Below are positions 43,608-55,252 of a stretch of 64,000 nucleotides of DNA, one piece after another. The translations under genes and the position numbers were made by a program. This DNA comes from Bacteroidota bacterium (GTDB lineage: Bacteria; Bacteroidota; Bacteroidia; Sphingobacteriales; Sphingobacteriaceae). The number at the start of each line of letters is the position of its first letter. Positions within the stretch are counted from its first letter, which is position 1. The notes below the pieces were generated by a model, which was not told the origin of the DNA, searched no databases, and was given only the letters and a program-made list of their open reading frames with translations. The stretch lies in contig JAEYZM010000004.1 in NCBI GenBank assembly GCA_023427985.1, positions 62,001-126,000 on the forward strand. Reading direction: 5' to 3'.

Positions 43608-44654
43608 ATGTCTATATATTCTCTTCAGCAACAAAAGAACATCATTCTAGTCATCATCATTCTTTTGGGAATGTTTTTGGCCTATATGCTTAAAGATATA
43701 TTCACATCTGCATTAGGTGCCATTATTTTATATACCCTTCTTAGAAATTATTTTATTCGACTCATTACAGTTCGCAAATGGAATCGACCTCTGTCGGCAC
43801 TCTTCATCATTTTCATTTCACTCATTGTCATTGTCCTCCCCTTTTTGGGTTTGAGTTTAATGGTCATCGATAAGATTAGTTTTTACAGTACGAATACTGC
43901 CGATGTTCAAAACATCATCAACCATTTTGCGGGAATTTTGAATGTCGACTTAGAACATTCGGAGACATTTGGTGACATCATTAAAAAAATAGAATCCTGG
44001 GCCTTGGGTTCCTTCCCTAGTGTTTTAAATGGCACCCTCAACGTATTCTTATTAATTTCTGTGATGTATTTTATCTTATATTTCATGTTCACATCCTATG
44101 AAATTTTCGAGCAAGCATTGATGAAATATTTACCATTTAAAGAAAGTAATGCCTTAATGTTGGCAGAAGAAATGCATAAGATTACACAAACCAATGTGAT
44201 TGGTCAAGGCATCATCGCCTTAGCTCAAGGCATTTGCGTGGGCATTGGCTTCTGGCTATTCAGCATTCCAGATCCATTCTTCTGGGGCGTATGCGCAACA
44301 CTTTTAAGTTTCGTGCCCGTAGTTGGTTCGGCATTGGTATTTGTACCGGCCGGATTAATCGCCATCAGTTATAACCAAACCTTTAACGGAGTTGGAATTT
44401 TAATTTGGGGGGCGCTAGTAGTTGCGAATATCGACAATGTGTTACGATTGATCATCAATAAGAAAATTGCGAACATTCATCCATTGATTTCTATCATTGG
44501 AGTAATTATAGGATTGCCGATGTTTGGCATTCTAGGTTTGGTATTTGGACCAATGCTCATTTCCTTCTTCCTATTATTGATAAAAATTTACGAATCAAAA
44601 ATTACATCAGAAAAAATAATCGGTAGTTCAGACAATCCACTAAACAATGGCTAA
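43608..44654 (+). CDS. AI-2E family transporter-like permease
   Basis: 348 residues with about eight membrane helices. The family pattern shows in GQGIIALAQGICVGIGFWLF, FVPVVGSALVFVPAG and the HPLISIIGVIIGLPMFGILGLVFGPM segment. Members include TqsA/PerM/YdiK; few have a known substrate, and AI-2 export should not be assumed. TATATTTA near 43580 is a weak -7 candidate. Its last eight bases overlap the next gene (ATGGCTAA), so the two are co-translated. Confidence 0.9.
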   Translation: MSIYSLQQQKNIILVIIILLGMFLAYMLKDIFTSALGAIILYTLLRNYFIRLITVRKWNRPLSALFIIFISLIVIVLPFLGLSLMVIDKISFYSTNTADVQNIINHFAGILNVDLEHSETFGDIIKKIESWALGSFPSVLNGTLNVFLLISVMYFILYFMFTSYEIFEQALMKYLPFKESNALMLAEEMHKITQTNVIGQGIIALAQGICVGIGFWLFSIPDPFFWGVCATLLSFVPVVGSALVFVPAGLIAISYNQTFNGVGILIWGALVVANIDNVLRLIINKKIANIHPLISIIGVIIGLPMFGILGLVFGPMLISFFLLLIKIYESKITSEKIIGSSDNPLNNG

Positions 44655-46518
44655 AGCGAAAAAAATTAGACTTCTAATTTTCTTTGCATTCTTTGGGTCG
44701 ATGCATGCCTTCGCATGGAATGAAATTTCTATGCAGGATACACTCGCAAAAAAGAAAAATACTAAAGTGGACAGTGTATTGCAAAAATTTGCCGATAGTA
44801 CCAAGCTAGGGTTTTGGTTGTATAAAAATCTCTACGAACAACCCAGCAAGGACGATGGCGAAATTGCAAGAACTTATTCTAAAAATACCAAAGATAATCT
44901 CATGCGTTATCATGGTAAAATTATTCGACATGTTTATGTAAAACAATTGGATCCATTTGGTACCGATGTTAACGATACTCTTATCAAACGTTACGGGACC
45001 ATAGAAAATATTGGAAATAAACTCAATGTAGGTTCTAGAAGTACCAACATTAAAAATCAATTGTTATTTAAGAAAGGTGATACTTTAGATGTCCTAGCAT
45101 TGAGAGAATCGGAGCGTTTGCTTCGTCGACAAGAATACATTCGCGATGCAAGAATTATTGTTCCATCGTACATCAAAAAAAATTCCGATACGGTAGATGT
45201 AATTGTGATTGTTCAAGATCGTTGGTCATTAAACGCAAGTGCGGGTGTTAGCACAAGTGCTGCCGACTTTAGAATTACCGAATCAAATTTTATTGGTACA
45301 GGTACTCGAATTGTTCAAGGCGGAAATTATGATTTCAATAAAATGAAGTTTACGAATTGGGCAGGAGAATTGAAAGACATCAACATCAGAAATACCTATA
45401 TCGATGGTTCGGTATTTTATGACATACGACCCGAGATTCGTTATCATGGAATTAATTTTGAACGCGGATTTTATTCGCCCTTAACCAAATGGGCAGGTTC
45501 TGCAGGCATTTCGAGGTACAATCAAAATTTAGAATACTTTCAAAGCGATGGATCCTTAATCCCTGCAAATCTTTCCTATAACGTTTCCGACTTTTGGTTG
45601 GCGAGAAGTTTGGCGGTGTCGAATCGAACAATTGCAGAACGCAGTACAGCATTTATTTTAGGTGCACGGTATGTGAATACTCATTTCATTGAACGTCCGA
45701 GTTTATTATTAGATTCTAATAATACGTATCAAGACCGACAAATGTTATTGTTCAATTTTGGTATCTCAACACGTAGGTATTACAAAGACAAAAAAATCTT
45801 TCGCTTTGGAAATACCGAGGACGTACCAGAAGGAAGAAGTTTTACCATCATTACTGGACTTTACGACGAGGGTGATGTTGATTATCTTTACAATGCCTTG
45901 AAACTTTCTGCCGGACAAAACATAGAGAAATTTGGTTACCTCTCAGCATCGGCACAATACGGAATATTTTACAACGACTACATCGCGAGTAGAGGTGTTT
46001 TCACTGTTGATGCAAGTTATTTCTCCAATCTTTGGACGCGTGGTAAATGGAACATGCGTCAGTTCGTGTATTTCCAGACAACCAATGGATTGAACCGATT
46101 GGCGGGCGAATACATTACGATTAATGGAAGAGGAAACGAGGGATTGTATGGCTTTAACAGTTTTGCAGTGATGGGACAAAATAAAAGTTTATTGAAATTT
46201 GAATCCGTTATATATACCCCTTTCGACTATGCGGGTATACAAATTGCAGCAGTTGTATTTGCAGGCTTTGGGAAATTAGGGCGCATCAATCCGATGTATC
46301 CAAATGTTAAAGAGAGTACCATTTATCAAGCTTACGGATTGGGATTTTTAATAAGAAAGGAAAACTTAGTAGTGAATACCATTCAGATTTCTTTCGGATA
46401 TTATCCAAATATACCTACAGGCACGGGAAATGAATTTAGATACAATCCAATCGGAATAAATAACTTAAATTTGAGAGACTTCGATATTTCTAAACCCGAT
46501 TTTATCAATTATCGTTAA
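44647..46518 (+). CDS. POTRA-domain outer-membrane barrel protein (BamA/TamA-like)
   Basis: 623 residues. A signal peptide (~1-24) and a variable stretch precede one clear POTRA-like domain (~95-190) with LLFKKGDTLDVLALRESERLLRRQEYI and VDVIVIVQDRWSLN. A beta barrel follows: GTGTRIVQGGNYDF, then many strands to the C-terminus. This architecture belongs to the Omp85-like group but is shorter than BamA (one POTRA rather than five). It could insert or translocate surface proteins or lipids. It shares an operon with a permease and two small membrane proteins. Confidence 0.78.
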   Translation: MAKAKKIRLLIFFAFFGSMHAFAWNEISMQDTLAKKKNTKVDSVLQKFADSTKLGFWLYKNLYEQPSKDDGEIARTYSKNTKDNLMRYHGKIIRHVYVKQLDPFGTDVNDTLIKRYGTIENIGNKLNVGSRSTNIKNQLLFKKGDTLDVLALRESERLLRRQEYIRDARIIVPSYIKKNSDTVDVIVIVQDRWSLNASAGVSTSAADFRITESNFIGTGTRIVQGGNYDFNKMKFTNWAGELKDINIRNTYIDGSVFYDIRPEIRYHGINFERGFYSPLTKWAGSAGISRYNQNLEYFQSDGSLIPANLSYNVSDFWLARSLAVSNRTIAERSTAFILGARYVNTHFIERPSLLLDSNNTYQDRQMLLFNFGISTRRYYKDKKIFRFGNTEDVPEGRSFTIITGLYDEGDVDYLYNALKLSAGQNIEKFGYLSASAQYGIFYNDYIASRGVFTVDASYFSNLWTRGKWNMRQFVYFQTTNGLNRLAGEYITINGRGNEGLYGFNSFAVMGQNKSLLKFESVIYTPFDYAGIQIAAVVFAGFGKLGRINPMYPNVKESTIYQAYGLGFLIRKENLVVNTIQISFGYYPNIPTGTGNEFRYNPIGINNLNLRDFDISKPDFINYR

Positions 46519-46519
46519 T

Positions 46520-46873
46520 ATGGAAAATACAAAAAACGAAATAAAAGCATTGGTAACAGAGTTCAAAGAATACATTAATTTAAGAACTCAACTTGCAGAA
46601 TTACAAATCAAAAATGCAGCTGCCAGTCTAATCGCCAGCATGGCAACAAATGTGGGCAGTATTTTATTTATGTCGATGTGTTTTCTTTTCGCAAGTCTTG
46701 CACTCGGTTTTTATCTTTCGGAAATTTTAGGTTCCTATAGTTTAGGATTTTTAATTGTTGCAGGAATTTATTTTCTACTTGCCTTAATTCTACTCTTATT
46801 CAAGAGTACCATTCAAACAAAAATTTCGAACAGTATTATAGCACAACTTTTCAAAGACATTGACCATGAATAA
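46520..46873 (+). CDS. Holin-X-like (phage holin family III) membrane protein
   Basis: 117 residues: an amphipathic N-terminal helix (~1-40) and two membrane helices (~47-75 and ~80-100) around a short turn. It resembles the Holin-X/DUF1469 family, whose name comes from a predicted holin similarity; chromosomal copies are not lysis proteins as far as known. No phage genes are nearby. It starts one base after the barrel-gene stop. Confidence 0.75.
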   Translation: MENTKNEIKALVTEFKEYINLRTQLAELQIKNAAASLIASMATNVGSILFMSMCFLFASLALGFYLSEILGSYSLGFLIVAGIYFLLALILLLFKSTIQTKISNSIIAQLFKDIDHE

Positions 46874-47279
46874 TATCAAGGATAAACAATCGCTCGAAAA
46901 AGAAATTCTCCGATTAAAATTTGAAATCTCACAAAAAGAAGTTCAATTAAACAATCAATTTGAAAAAGTCGCAGCCCAATTAGAACCTGCCGAATTGATG
47001 AAGTCGGGAATCAACAATCTGTTCAAGTCGAACCTCACATCGAAAACCCTTGTAACTACAGGACTAAGTCTACTAACAGGGTTTCTAATAGAACGTGTCA
47101 TCCTTCGCAAGTCGAACGTATTAGTCAAATACGGAATCGCACAAATCGCCATGACACTGGTATCCCAGCTAGCCGATCAAAATTGGCAACCAGAAATAAT
47201 GCTTCGCATTAAAACTGCATTAAACGAAGCCATTCAGAACTCAAGCGAAGAAAACTCTGAAAAAAACAATGAAAATTGA
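46866..47279 (+). CDS. Small membrane protein of unknown function
   Basis: 137 residues from ATG 46866; a TTG at 46860 is less likely. A Lys/Glu-rich coiled-coil stretch (~5-45) is followed by a hydrophobic segment (SKTLVTTGLSLLTGFLIERVI) and a second (YGIAQIAMTLVSQLA), with an Asn/Glu-rich tail. It overlaps the holin-X-like gene by eight bases (ATGAATAA). Such pairs with DUF1469 proteins recall YqjD/YqjK-type stress membrane proteins, but I cannot assign a family. Confidence 0.7.
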   Translation: MNNIKDKQSLEKEILRLKFEISQKEVQLNNQFEKVAAQLEPAELMKSGINNLFKSNLTSKTLVTTGLSLLTGFLIERVILRKSNVLVKYGIAQIAMTLVSQLADQNWQPEIMLRIKTALNEAIQNSSEENSEKNNEN

Positions 47280-47299
47280 AACTTTCTGTATAAATTTTC

Positions 47300-47329
47300 G
47301 TTAATATCGCATAACGTTAGTATCTTTAA
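47300..47329 (+). promoter_or_regulatory. Promoter/operator region of higBA
   Basis: It has a CGTTA...TAACG inverted repeat (47300-47304 with 47313-47317), the palindrome TAACGTTA (47313-47320) and a -7-like TATCTTTA (about 47322-47329). The layout suits autoregulation by the HigA antitoxin. Confidence 0.45.
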
Positions 47330-47338
47330 GCGTTAGTA

Positions 47339-47620
47339 ATGATAATATCCTTTGGAAATACTGATACTGAATTAATTTGGACTGGAAAATATTCGAAAAA
47401 ATACCCTAATGAAATTCAAAATACTGCCAGAAGGAAATTAAGGATGTTACATAATTCTGTTGATATAAAGGATTTATTAATTCCACCCTCTAATAATCTA
47501 GAAAAACTAAAGGGGAAATTAAAAGATTATTATAGTATCAGAATTAATATCCGTTGGAGGATTATATTTAAGTGGGATGGTAATAACGCAATAGAAGTTG
47601 AAATTATAGATTATCATTAA
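47339..47620 (+). CDS. higB: HigB-type toxin (RelE/ParE superfamily)
   Basis: 93 residues. The pattern WTGKYSKKYPNEIQNTARRKL, LIPPSNNLEKLKGKLKDYYSIRIN and WRIIFKWDGNNAIEVEIIDYH is the HigB plasmid-maintenance toxin family. HigB enzymes cleave mRNA on the ribosome. The toxin gene comes first, as usual for HigBA, four bases before the antitoxin. A separate promoter region lies upstream, so this is an independent small module. Activity is not shown. Confidence 0.9.
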   Translation: MIISFGNTDTELIWTGKYSKKYPNEIQNTARRKLRMLHNSVDIKDLLIPPSNNLEKLKGKLKDYYSIRINIRWRIIFKWDGNNAIEVEIIDYH

Positions 47621-47624
47621 GCAT

Positions 47625-47912
47625 ATGAGAAAATTAAAAAATATACATCCAGGTGAAATTTTGTTGGAAGAATTTTTAATTCCACTTGGGATTAGTATGT
47701 ATAGATTATCTAAAGAAACCTTCATACCTCAAACTAGAATTTCTGAGATTATAAAAGGTAATCGAAGGATTACCGCAGATACAGCTCTAAGATTATCTAA
47801 GTATTTTGGGAATAGCGCAAACTTTTGGTTAGGATTACAAAACGATTATGATCTTGAACAAGAAAAAATAGTGTTATCCGAAATTCTAAAAGAAATAGAG
47901 CGAGTAGCTTAA
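47625..47912 (+). CDS. higA: HigA-type antitoxin (XRE-HTH)
   Basis: 95 residues. The helix-turn-helix is near 25-60 with MYRLSKETFIPQTRISEIIKG and the HigA signature HPGEILLEEFLIPLGIS at the start. NFWLGLQNDYDLEQEK follows. It neutralises HigB and probably represses its own promoter. Its stop lies five bases from the end of the convergent hemJ gene. Confidence 0.93.
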   Translation: MRKLKNIHPGEILLEEFLIPLGISMYRLSKETFIPQTRISEIIKGNRRITADTALRLSKYFGNSANFWLGLQNDYDLEQEKIVLSEILKEIERVA

Positions 47913-47916
47913 TTCA

Positions 47917-48441
47917 TTATGAATTTCTTAATCTTTTGTAAAACCGTATTGCTAATAGCAGCAAAACAGTAATAGAAACTAATCCAAGCATACCATACAT
48001 TAACCCTAGTGTATTTTTCAATACTACGATGAATACTATAGCTACTAGAAAAAGTGTAGCAAGTTCATTCCAAATGCGCAATTGCATCGAAGTCCATTTA
48101 TTGATGTTTAATTGCAATCGTTTAAAAATCGAATGACAAATCAAGTGATAGATAAATAAAGCAGCTACAAATCCTAATTTTAATAATAACCAAAAACTAG
48201 AAAAATAGCCAGTGATATACCCTAGGTATAGTCCTGTAACTATAGTAATGATTGCCGATGGCCATGTGATTCCATACCACAATCTTTTTTGCATGATTCG
48301 GAATTGATGCTGTAAAATATTTCGTTCTTGCTCTGACTTTTGATTGGCTTCTACATCGTAAATAAACAAACGAACGATGTAAAACAATCCCGCAAACCAA
48401 GTGACAACAAAAATGATGTGTAAAGCTTTCCAGTATAACAT
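47917..48441 (-). CDS. hemJ: HemJ-like protoporphyrinogen oxidase
   Basis: 174 residues and about four to five membrane helices. The N-terminal YWKALHIIFVVTWFAGLFYIVR (conserved His8), the RLWYGITWPSAIITIVTGLY segment and the RIWNELATLFLVAIVFIVV part match HemJ. HemJ makes protoporphyrin IX in the inner membrane. A second haem gene (hemN) lies 9.5 kb away. It directly follows the lipoprotein gene by one base, so both are probably on one transcript. CopD-type relatives are the main alternative. Confidence 0.85.
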   Translation of the reverse strand: MLYWKALHIIFVVTWFAGLFYIVRLFIYDVEANQKSEQERNILQHQFRIMQKRLWYGITWPSAIITIVTGLYLGYITGYFSSFWLLLKLGFVAALFIYHLICHSIFKRLQLNINKWTSMQLRIWNELATLFLVAIVFIVVLKNTLGLMYGMLGLVSITVLLLLAIRFYKRLRNS

Positions 48442-48442
48442 A

Positions 48443-48946
48443 TTAATTCCTTAGACCTATAGGACCTGTACTTTTTTTATTGCTTCGATTTAGATCCTTA
48501 TCCAAAATATAAAAATCGAATCGTACCGTATCGGCAATTACTACCCCTATATTAATTTTAACAGAAACTTCTGCTTTAGTAGGATTACCCACACCAAATT
48601 CTTTAATTCTAGAATTGAAATTCAAGGTATCGCTTGTCCCAGGAATTAATATTTTAGTAAAAACTCCATTTTGTTTTTCATAATAATCGATCATCACATT
48701 TTTATCATACGGCGGTACCGTGTCGGCATCGCGCAATCCCACATTTCCATCACCATCGGTATACGTAAATTTCAAAACCAAACCGGTGTCAAAACCCGAT
48801 GCGTTCTTTTCCAATTCATAGGAACTTTCTAAAATAAAGGGATTGTTATCGTAACTCTCCACTTTATTGCATGCGGCCAAAATGAGGAATGCTGCAATCA
48901 CTAGGAGATTGCTAAAATATTTCGATATGTTTTTAAAGCTTGGCAA
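48443..48946 (-). CDS. Predicted lipoprotein of unknown function
   Basis: 167 residues with a lipoprotein signal (VIAAFLILAACNK, lipobox Cys26) and one predicted beta-rich domain. The motif FTYTDGDGNVGLRDADT near 60-76 resembles a calcium-type acidic loop often seen in small Bacteroidota lipoproteins. No enzyme signature is visible. It is likely anchored at an envelope membrane. It is divergent from the LuxE-like gene across a 50-base gap. Confidence 0.75.
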   Translation of the reverse strand: MPSFKNISKYFSNLLVIAAFLILAACNKVESYDNNPFILESSYELEKNASGFDTGLVLKFTYTDGDGNVGLRDADTVPPYDKNVMIDYYEKQNGVFTKILIPGTSDTLNFNSRIKEFGVGNPTKAEVSVKINIGVVIADTVRFDFYILDKDLNRSNKKSTGPIGLRN

Positions 48947-48996
48947 TTCTAAAAAATTGAACGTAAATTTACATTATAAATCCCAATACACAAAGC

Positions 48997-49977
48997 ATGC
49001 TAACAATTAGCGCAAACGACATCTTCCATATCCATAACGATCAAGCCTTTGAGAAGTTTGCATTGGAGCTGTTTCAATATCAAGCGCAACATGTACCTGT
49101 GTATAACGAATTTATTAAGCATTTAGGTATTGATATTGAAAAAATCGACACCATTTACGATATCCCTTTTCTACCCATTGAATTTTTCAAAAATAATGTC
49201 GTGCTCGACCAAACTGTACAAAATAATACCATTGTATTTAGTTCAAGTGGCACTACAGGAATGCAACAAAGTAAACACTATGTGCCCGACATTAAAATTT
49301 ATGAAGAAAGTTTTTTAAAATGTTTCAAACAGTTTTATGGGGAACCACATAATTATGTTTTCTTAGCCTTGCTTCCATCCTACCTTGAACGCGAAGGCTC
49401 ATCCCTCATTTATATGTGCGATCGACTCATCAAAGATTCCTTCGACGAACGCAGCGGTTTTTACTTGCATAATTTCGAACAATTAAGAGACACCATTCTA
49501 GAAATAAAAGACAAAAAAATATTTCTCATAGGAGTTAGCTATGCCCTTCTCGATTTTGCAGAACAATTCCCTATGCCGATGTCGCACATTACATTAATGG
49601 AAACGGGCGGAATGAAAGGGAAACGCAAAGAAATGATACGCGCCGAATTGCATACTGTTTTAAAATCTGCTTTTCAACTCGAAAACATTCATTCGGAATA
49701 TGGCATGACCGAATTATTATCTCAAGCATATTCAAAAAGCAATGGTATATTCGAATGTCCCGCTTGGATGAAAATCTTAATACGTGAAACACAAGATCCT
49801 CTCTCTTACACTGAACAAAGAACTGGAGGTATCAACATTATCGATCTTGCCAATTTACACTCCTGTGCATTCATTGCTACACAAGATTTGGGCAGAAAAA
49901 TCTCTGACAATACGTTCGAAGTTTTAGGCCGATTTGAAAACTCCGATGTAAGAGGTTGTAATTTGCTCGTGGGTTAG
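48997..49977 (+). CDS. LuxE-like acyl-protein synthetase/acyltransferase
   Basis: 326 residues of the LuxE/AMP-binding-like group. [18 protein letters not shown] (~76-93) is the P-loop-like phosphate site of the ANL fold; [17 protein letters not shown] (~229-245) is the A5-type motif. In LuxE this family activates fatty acids, but in Bacteroidota such proteins are found near cell-surface or capsular genes. The substrate here is unknown. It ends four bases inside the convergent tyrS gene. Confidence 0.85.
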   Translation: MLTISANDIFHIHNDQAFEKFALELFQYQAQHVPVYNEFIKHLGIDIEKIDTIYDIPFLPIEFFKNNVVLDQTVQNNTIVFSSSGTTGMQQSKHYVPDIKIYEESFLKCFKQFYGEPHNYVFLALLPSYLEREGSSLIYMCDRLIKDSFDERSGFYLHNFEQLRDTILEIKDKKIFLIGVSYALLDFAEQFPMPMSHITLMETGGMKGKRKEMIRAELHTVLKSAFQLENIHSEYGMTELLSQAYSKSNGIFECPAWMKILIRETQDPLSYTEQRTGGINIIDLANLHSCAFIATQDLGRKISDNTFEVLGRFENSDVRGCNLLVG

Positions 49978-51269
49978 CTTTGTGCTGTTATTAAGAAATA
50001 ATTCTTTTTGCCTTTTTGAGCTACTAAATATTTTCCGTTGATTAAGCGGTTTGCATTAATCACATCATCTGCGGAATTTATTTTTTCTTTATTCATAGAA
50101 ACACCGCCTCCTTGAATCATTTTTTTAGCTTCTCCTTTGGAAGGAAATACTTTTGTATGTTCTGCTAATAAATCAACAATATTCAATCCTTCAGATAATC
50201 TATTTTTGTCGATGTTGAATTGAGGCAATCCATCGAACACTTCTAAAACTTCCTCCTGATTTAATGACTCCAAGAATTTCAAGTCGCCATTCCCAAATAA
50301 AAATTCAGAAGTTTTAATAGCCATCTCCAATGCCTCTGCGCTGTGAACTCTGGTTGTAATATCGTTCGCCAATGCTTTCTGTAAAATTCTTAAATGTGGA
50401 GCTTCAGCATGTTCGGCTTCTAATTTTTCAATGGTAGCTTGATCCAATAATGTAAAAATTCGAATAAAATTTTTCGCATCATCATCAGAAGTATTCAACC
50501 AAAATTGATAAAATTTATACGGACTCGTTTTCTTTGGATCCAACCAAATATTTCCACCCTCCGTCTTTCCAAACTTAGTACCATCGGCCTTCTTAATCAA
50601 TTGTGTGGTTAGTGCGAATGCCGACCCACCATCTTTTCTTCTGATGAATTCCGTACCTGTTACGATGTTACCCCATTGGTCGGAACCTCCCATTTGAATT
50701 AAGCATTGATGATGCTTCCACAAATAATAGAAGTCGTATCCTTGCACCAATTGGTATGAAAATTCCGTGAATGACATTCCCGTTTCACCCTCTAATCTTT
50801 TCTTCACCGAATCTTTCGCCATCATATAATTTACCGTGATATGTTTGCCCACATCGCGAATAAATCCTAAAAAAGAAAACTCTTTGAACCAATCGTAATT
50901 ATTTACCATCACCGCCGCATTGGCAGCGTTGGAATTAAAATCTAAAAATTTCGATAATTGATTTTTCAAACATTGAACGTTGTGATTCAAGGAATCTTCT
51001 GAAAGTAAATTTCTTTCTTCCGATTTTCCCGATGGATCGCCTACCATTCCCGTTGCACCACCAACCAATGCATAAGGCTTATGCCCTGCACGTTGAAAAT
51101 GAATCAAAGTCATGATTTGCACCAAATGCCCCACATGTAATGAGTCGGCCGTTGGATCAAAACCAATATATCCCGATGTCAATTCTTTCGTCAATTGCTC
51201 CTCAGTTCCAGGCATAATATCGTGCAACATGCCTCTCCATTTCAATTCTTCAACAAAATTTGTGTTCAT
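49974..51269 (-). CDS. tyrS: Tyrosyl-tRNA synthetase
   Basis: 431 residues. The HIGH motif is SLHVGHLV with His45-His48; the KMSKS-type loop is [16 protein letters not shown] near 230. Tyr recognition is supported by [13 protein letters not shown] and [16 protein letters not shown]-terminal S4-like RNA-binding domain (~365-425) ends the protein. It charges tRNA-Tyr in the cytoplasm. No T-box-like leader is visible. The -7 box at 51300-51293 gives a leader of about 18 bases. Confidence 0.96.
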   Translation of the reverse strand: MNTNFVEELKWRGMLHDIMPGTEEQLTKELTSGYIGFDPTADSLHVGHLVQIMTLIHFQRAGHKPYALVGGATGMVGDPSGKSEERNLLSEDSLNHNVQCLKNQLSKFLDFNSNAANAAVMVNNYDWFKEFSFLGFIRDVGKHITVNYMMAKDSVKKRLEGETGMSFTEFSYQLVQGYDFYYLWKHHQCLIQMGGSDQWGNIVTGTEFIRRKDGGSAFALTTQLIKKADGTKFGKTEGGNIWLDPKKTSPYKFYQFWLNTSDDDAKNFIRIFTLLDQATIEKLEAEHAEAPHLRILQKALANDITTRVHSAEALEMAIKTSEFLFGNGDLKFLESLNQEEVLEVFDGLPQFNIDKNRLSEGLNIVDLLAEHTKVFPSKGEAKKMIQGGGVSMNKEKINSADDVINANRLINGKYLVAQKGKKNYFLITAQS

Positions 51270-51292
51270 CGGTTTATTAATTATTTGGAGAG

Positions 51293-51300
51293 CAAAAATA
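51293..51300 (-). promoter_or_regulatory. -7 box TATTTTTG of tyrS
   Basis: Exact TAnnTTTG match on the minus strand, 23 bases before the ATG at 51269. A heptamer array (51311-51340) begins ten bases further upstream. Confidence 0.65.
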
Positions 51301-51310
51301 GTAAAAAAAT

Positions 51311-51340
51311 AGTATTGCGTATTGAGTATTGAGTATTGCG
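51311..51340 (-). repeat. Heptamer array, left arm (CGCNNTA family)
   Basis: The minus strand reads CGCAATA, CTCAATA, CTCAATA, CGCAATA. The family is that of 7241-7277. Confidence 0.9.
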
Positions 51341-51382
51341 ATAAGCGTTTCGTAAACTTTATACGTTTTTAAACTTTAACAG

Positions 51383-51413
51383 TACGCACTACGCTATACG
51401 CAATACGCTGTAC
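51383..51413 (+). repeat. Heptamer array, right arm (CGCNNTA family)
   Basis: Units CGCACTA, CGCTATA, CGCAATA, CGCTGTA. It is inverted to 51311-51340. The two arms are 42 bases apart between divergent tyrS and the AcpH-like gene. Confidence 0.9.
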
Positions 51414-51434
51414 AAAATTATAAACGAATAACCT

Positions 51435-51442
51435 TAAATTCG
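51435..51442 (+). promoter_or_regulatory. -7 box TAAATTCG four bases before the AcpH-like start codon
   Basis: Seven of eight bases fit TAnnTTTG. The gap to the ATG at 51447 is four bases, which predicts a leaderless mRNA. Confidence 0.5.
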
Positions 51443-51446
51443 CCCC

Positions 51447-52127
51447 ATGAACTTCCTTTCCCATTTCTACTTCGAAGCCTACAACCCTGATTCCTACTAC
51501 GTTTTGGGAGTTGCTTTGCCGGATTTGGTGAAGAATCATAACAGACGCTGGAACCTACATCCCAAAAAACACGAAGCAGAAATTCTTCGAAACGAAAAAC
51601 TTCAATCGATTTACGAGGGATGGAAAAAACATTTATGGGTCGATGATCTCTTCCATAGTTCCGAATTTTTCTTATCGGAATCGCATGCCATCAGCAATAA
51701 TATAAGATCGCTGCCCTTAGAGAACAAACATTTAAAACCTTTTATGGTGGGACATATTGGATTGGAATTAATCCTAGATACCTTGTTAATTAGAAATAAT
51801 AAATTAGATCCTGCACAATTTTATACTCATTTAGGAAACTGCAATATTCTTGATATTGAGGAATTTATACGCATTAATGGAATTGAGCAGGCTCATGAAT
51901 TTGGGGCATTTTACGATCGATTCAAGCAGATACAGTATTTATTAAGTTATAAAAACAATGAAAGCATCGTTTATGCGTTAAACAGAATACAATTTAGATT
52001 GAGTGGGGAGTTTTTATCTGAGCAAGATACCCGTATATTGCAGACCGCTATTGCTCAGTGCATGGATTCACTAGAACTAAATTATCTGAGTATTTTTGAA
52101 GAAATTGAATGGAAAATAAAAGGCTAA
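51447..52127 (+). CDS. AcpH-like (acyl-carrier-protein phosphodiesterase-like) protein
   Basis: 226 residues, all-alpha. The N-terminal MNFLSHFYFEAYNPDSYYVLGVALPDL pattern and GHIGLELILDTLL near 108-120 recall the AcpH/HD-like hydrolase group. I cannot confirm the full set of metal ligands. AcpH removes phosphopantetheine from ACP; an unrelated HD-like role is equally possible. The gene overlaps the PorV-like gene by 19 bases, so they are co-translated. Confidence 0.55.
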   Translation: MNFLSHFYFEAYNPDSYYVLGVALPDLVKNHNRRWNLHPKKHEAEILRNEKLQSIYEGWKKHLWVDDLFHSSEFFLSESHAISNNIRSLPLENKHLKPFMVGHIGLELILDTLLIRNNKLDPAQFYTHLGNCNILDIEEFIRINGIEQAHEFGAFYDRFKQIQYLLSYKNNESIVYALNRIQFRLSGEFLSEQDTRILQTAIAQCMDSLELNYLSIFEEIEWKIKG

Positions 52128-53188
52128 GAATCTTATTTTATTGCTTAGTATTTACAATAAACGCATCCCAAGTATTTGCACAAAGTGCTAAATACAGTAA
52201 TGAATTTTTATCCTTGGGAGTTGGTGCTCGCGCATTCGGAATGTCGAACGCAGTGGTGGCAAGCACGAACGATGTGTACTCGGGTTATTGGAATCCGGCG
52301 GGACTTACTCAAATGAATAAACCGTATCAGGCTGCTTTGATGCATTCGGAATATTTTGGAAGTATTGCCAAATACGATTACGGTGCCTTTGCGTATAAGA
52401 TTGATGAGCGCTCCAACATCGGCCTATCTATTATACGTTTTGGGGTCGATGATATACCGAATACTACTGAATTAATTGATGCTGGAGGGAATGTGAATTA
52501 CGATCGCGTGACGCGTTTTTCGGCTGTCGACTATGCTTTCATTGGTTCATACGCTCGTAAGTCGAACATTGAAAATCTTAGCTACGGTGCCAACGTAAAA
52601 GTGGTGCATCGTAAGATTGGCGATTTTGCACAGTCTTGGGGTTTTGGGCTCGACTTCGGGATGCAGTATAGAGTTCGATCGTTTAGATTTGGATTGATGG
52701 CGCGCGACATTAGCACAACTTTCAATGCTTGGTCGTATACGCTCGATGAGAATACGAAAAAAGTTTTTGAAGATACAGGCAACGAAGTGCCAGAAAATGG
52801 ATTGGAAATAACCAATCCGAAAATCATTTTAGCCATTGCACATACCGCAAAAATCAATAATAAATTCCGATTGAATTCCGAATTGAATATGGACTTTTCT
52901 ACCGATGGTCAGCGTAACGTCTGGATCAGCTCTAAATATTTCAATATGGATCCACATGCTGGTCTGGAACTCGATTATAAAAACATCGCTTTCTTAAGAG
53001 GAGGTGTGGGAAATATTCAGAAAGTGACAGAATTTGATGGAAGTCAAAACACTACTTTGATGCCGAACATCGGCCTAGGAATTCGTATCAAAAATGTATA
53101 CATCGATTATGCTTTGAGCGACATTGGCAATAGCTCTGAATCGTTGTATTCAAATGTGTTTTCACTCAAATTAGATATAGGTAAATAA
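52109..53188 (+). CDS. PorV/PorQ-family outer-membrane protein
   Basis: 359 residues with a signal peptide (1-25, ending SQVFAQ) and a FadL-like barrel. The hallmark SLGVGARAFGMSNAVVAST and YWNPAGLTQMNKPYQAALMHSEYFG lie near 33-83. PorV shuttles T9SS cargo at the outer membrane; PorQ and related members have less clear roles. Two T9SS-type cargo proteins are encoded in this window (12615 and 56830), so a secretion link is plausible. It is probably translated together with the preceding gene. Confidence 0.85.
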   Translation: MENKRLRILFYCLVFTINASQVFAQSAKYSNEFLSLGVGARAFGMSNAVVASTNDVYSGYWNPAGLTQMNKPYQAALMHSEYFGSIAKYDYGAFAYKIDERSNIGLSIIRFGVDDIPNTTELIDAGGNVNYDRVTRFSAVDYAFIGSYARKSNIENLSYGANVKVVHRKIGDFAQSWGFGLDFGMQYRVRSFRFGLMARDISTTFNAWSYTLDENTKKVFEDTGNEVPENGLEITNPKIILAIAHTAKINNKFRLNSELNMDFSTDGQRNVWISSKYFNMDPHAGLELDYKNIAFLRGGVGNIQKVTEFDGSQNTTLMPNIGLGIRIKNVYIDYALSDIGNSSESLYSNVFSLKLDIGK

Positions 53189-55228
<2,040 letters not shown>

Positions 55229-55238
55229 GGGGATTTTC

Positions 55239-55246
55239 TAACTTTG
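55239..55246 (+). promoter_or_regulatory. -7 box TAACTTTG before the DUF6913 gene
   Basis: Exact TAnnTTTG match. It covers the TTG at 55244 that would otherwise be the longest start, so the real start is the ATG at 55253, six bases downstream. The mRNA would again have almost no leader. Confidence 0.6.
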
Positions 55247-55252
55247 CATGCA

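Noticed and set aside
46520..47279. Prophage lysis module, because of the holin-like protein
   Set aside because: No phage structural, integrase or endolysin genes are nearby, and the holin-X family is common in non-phage chromosomal settings.
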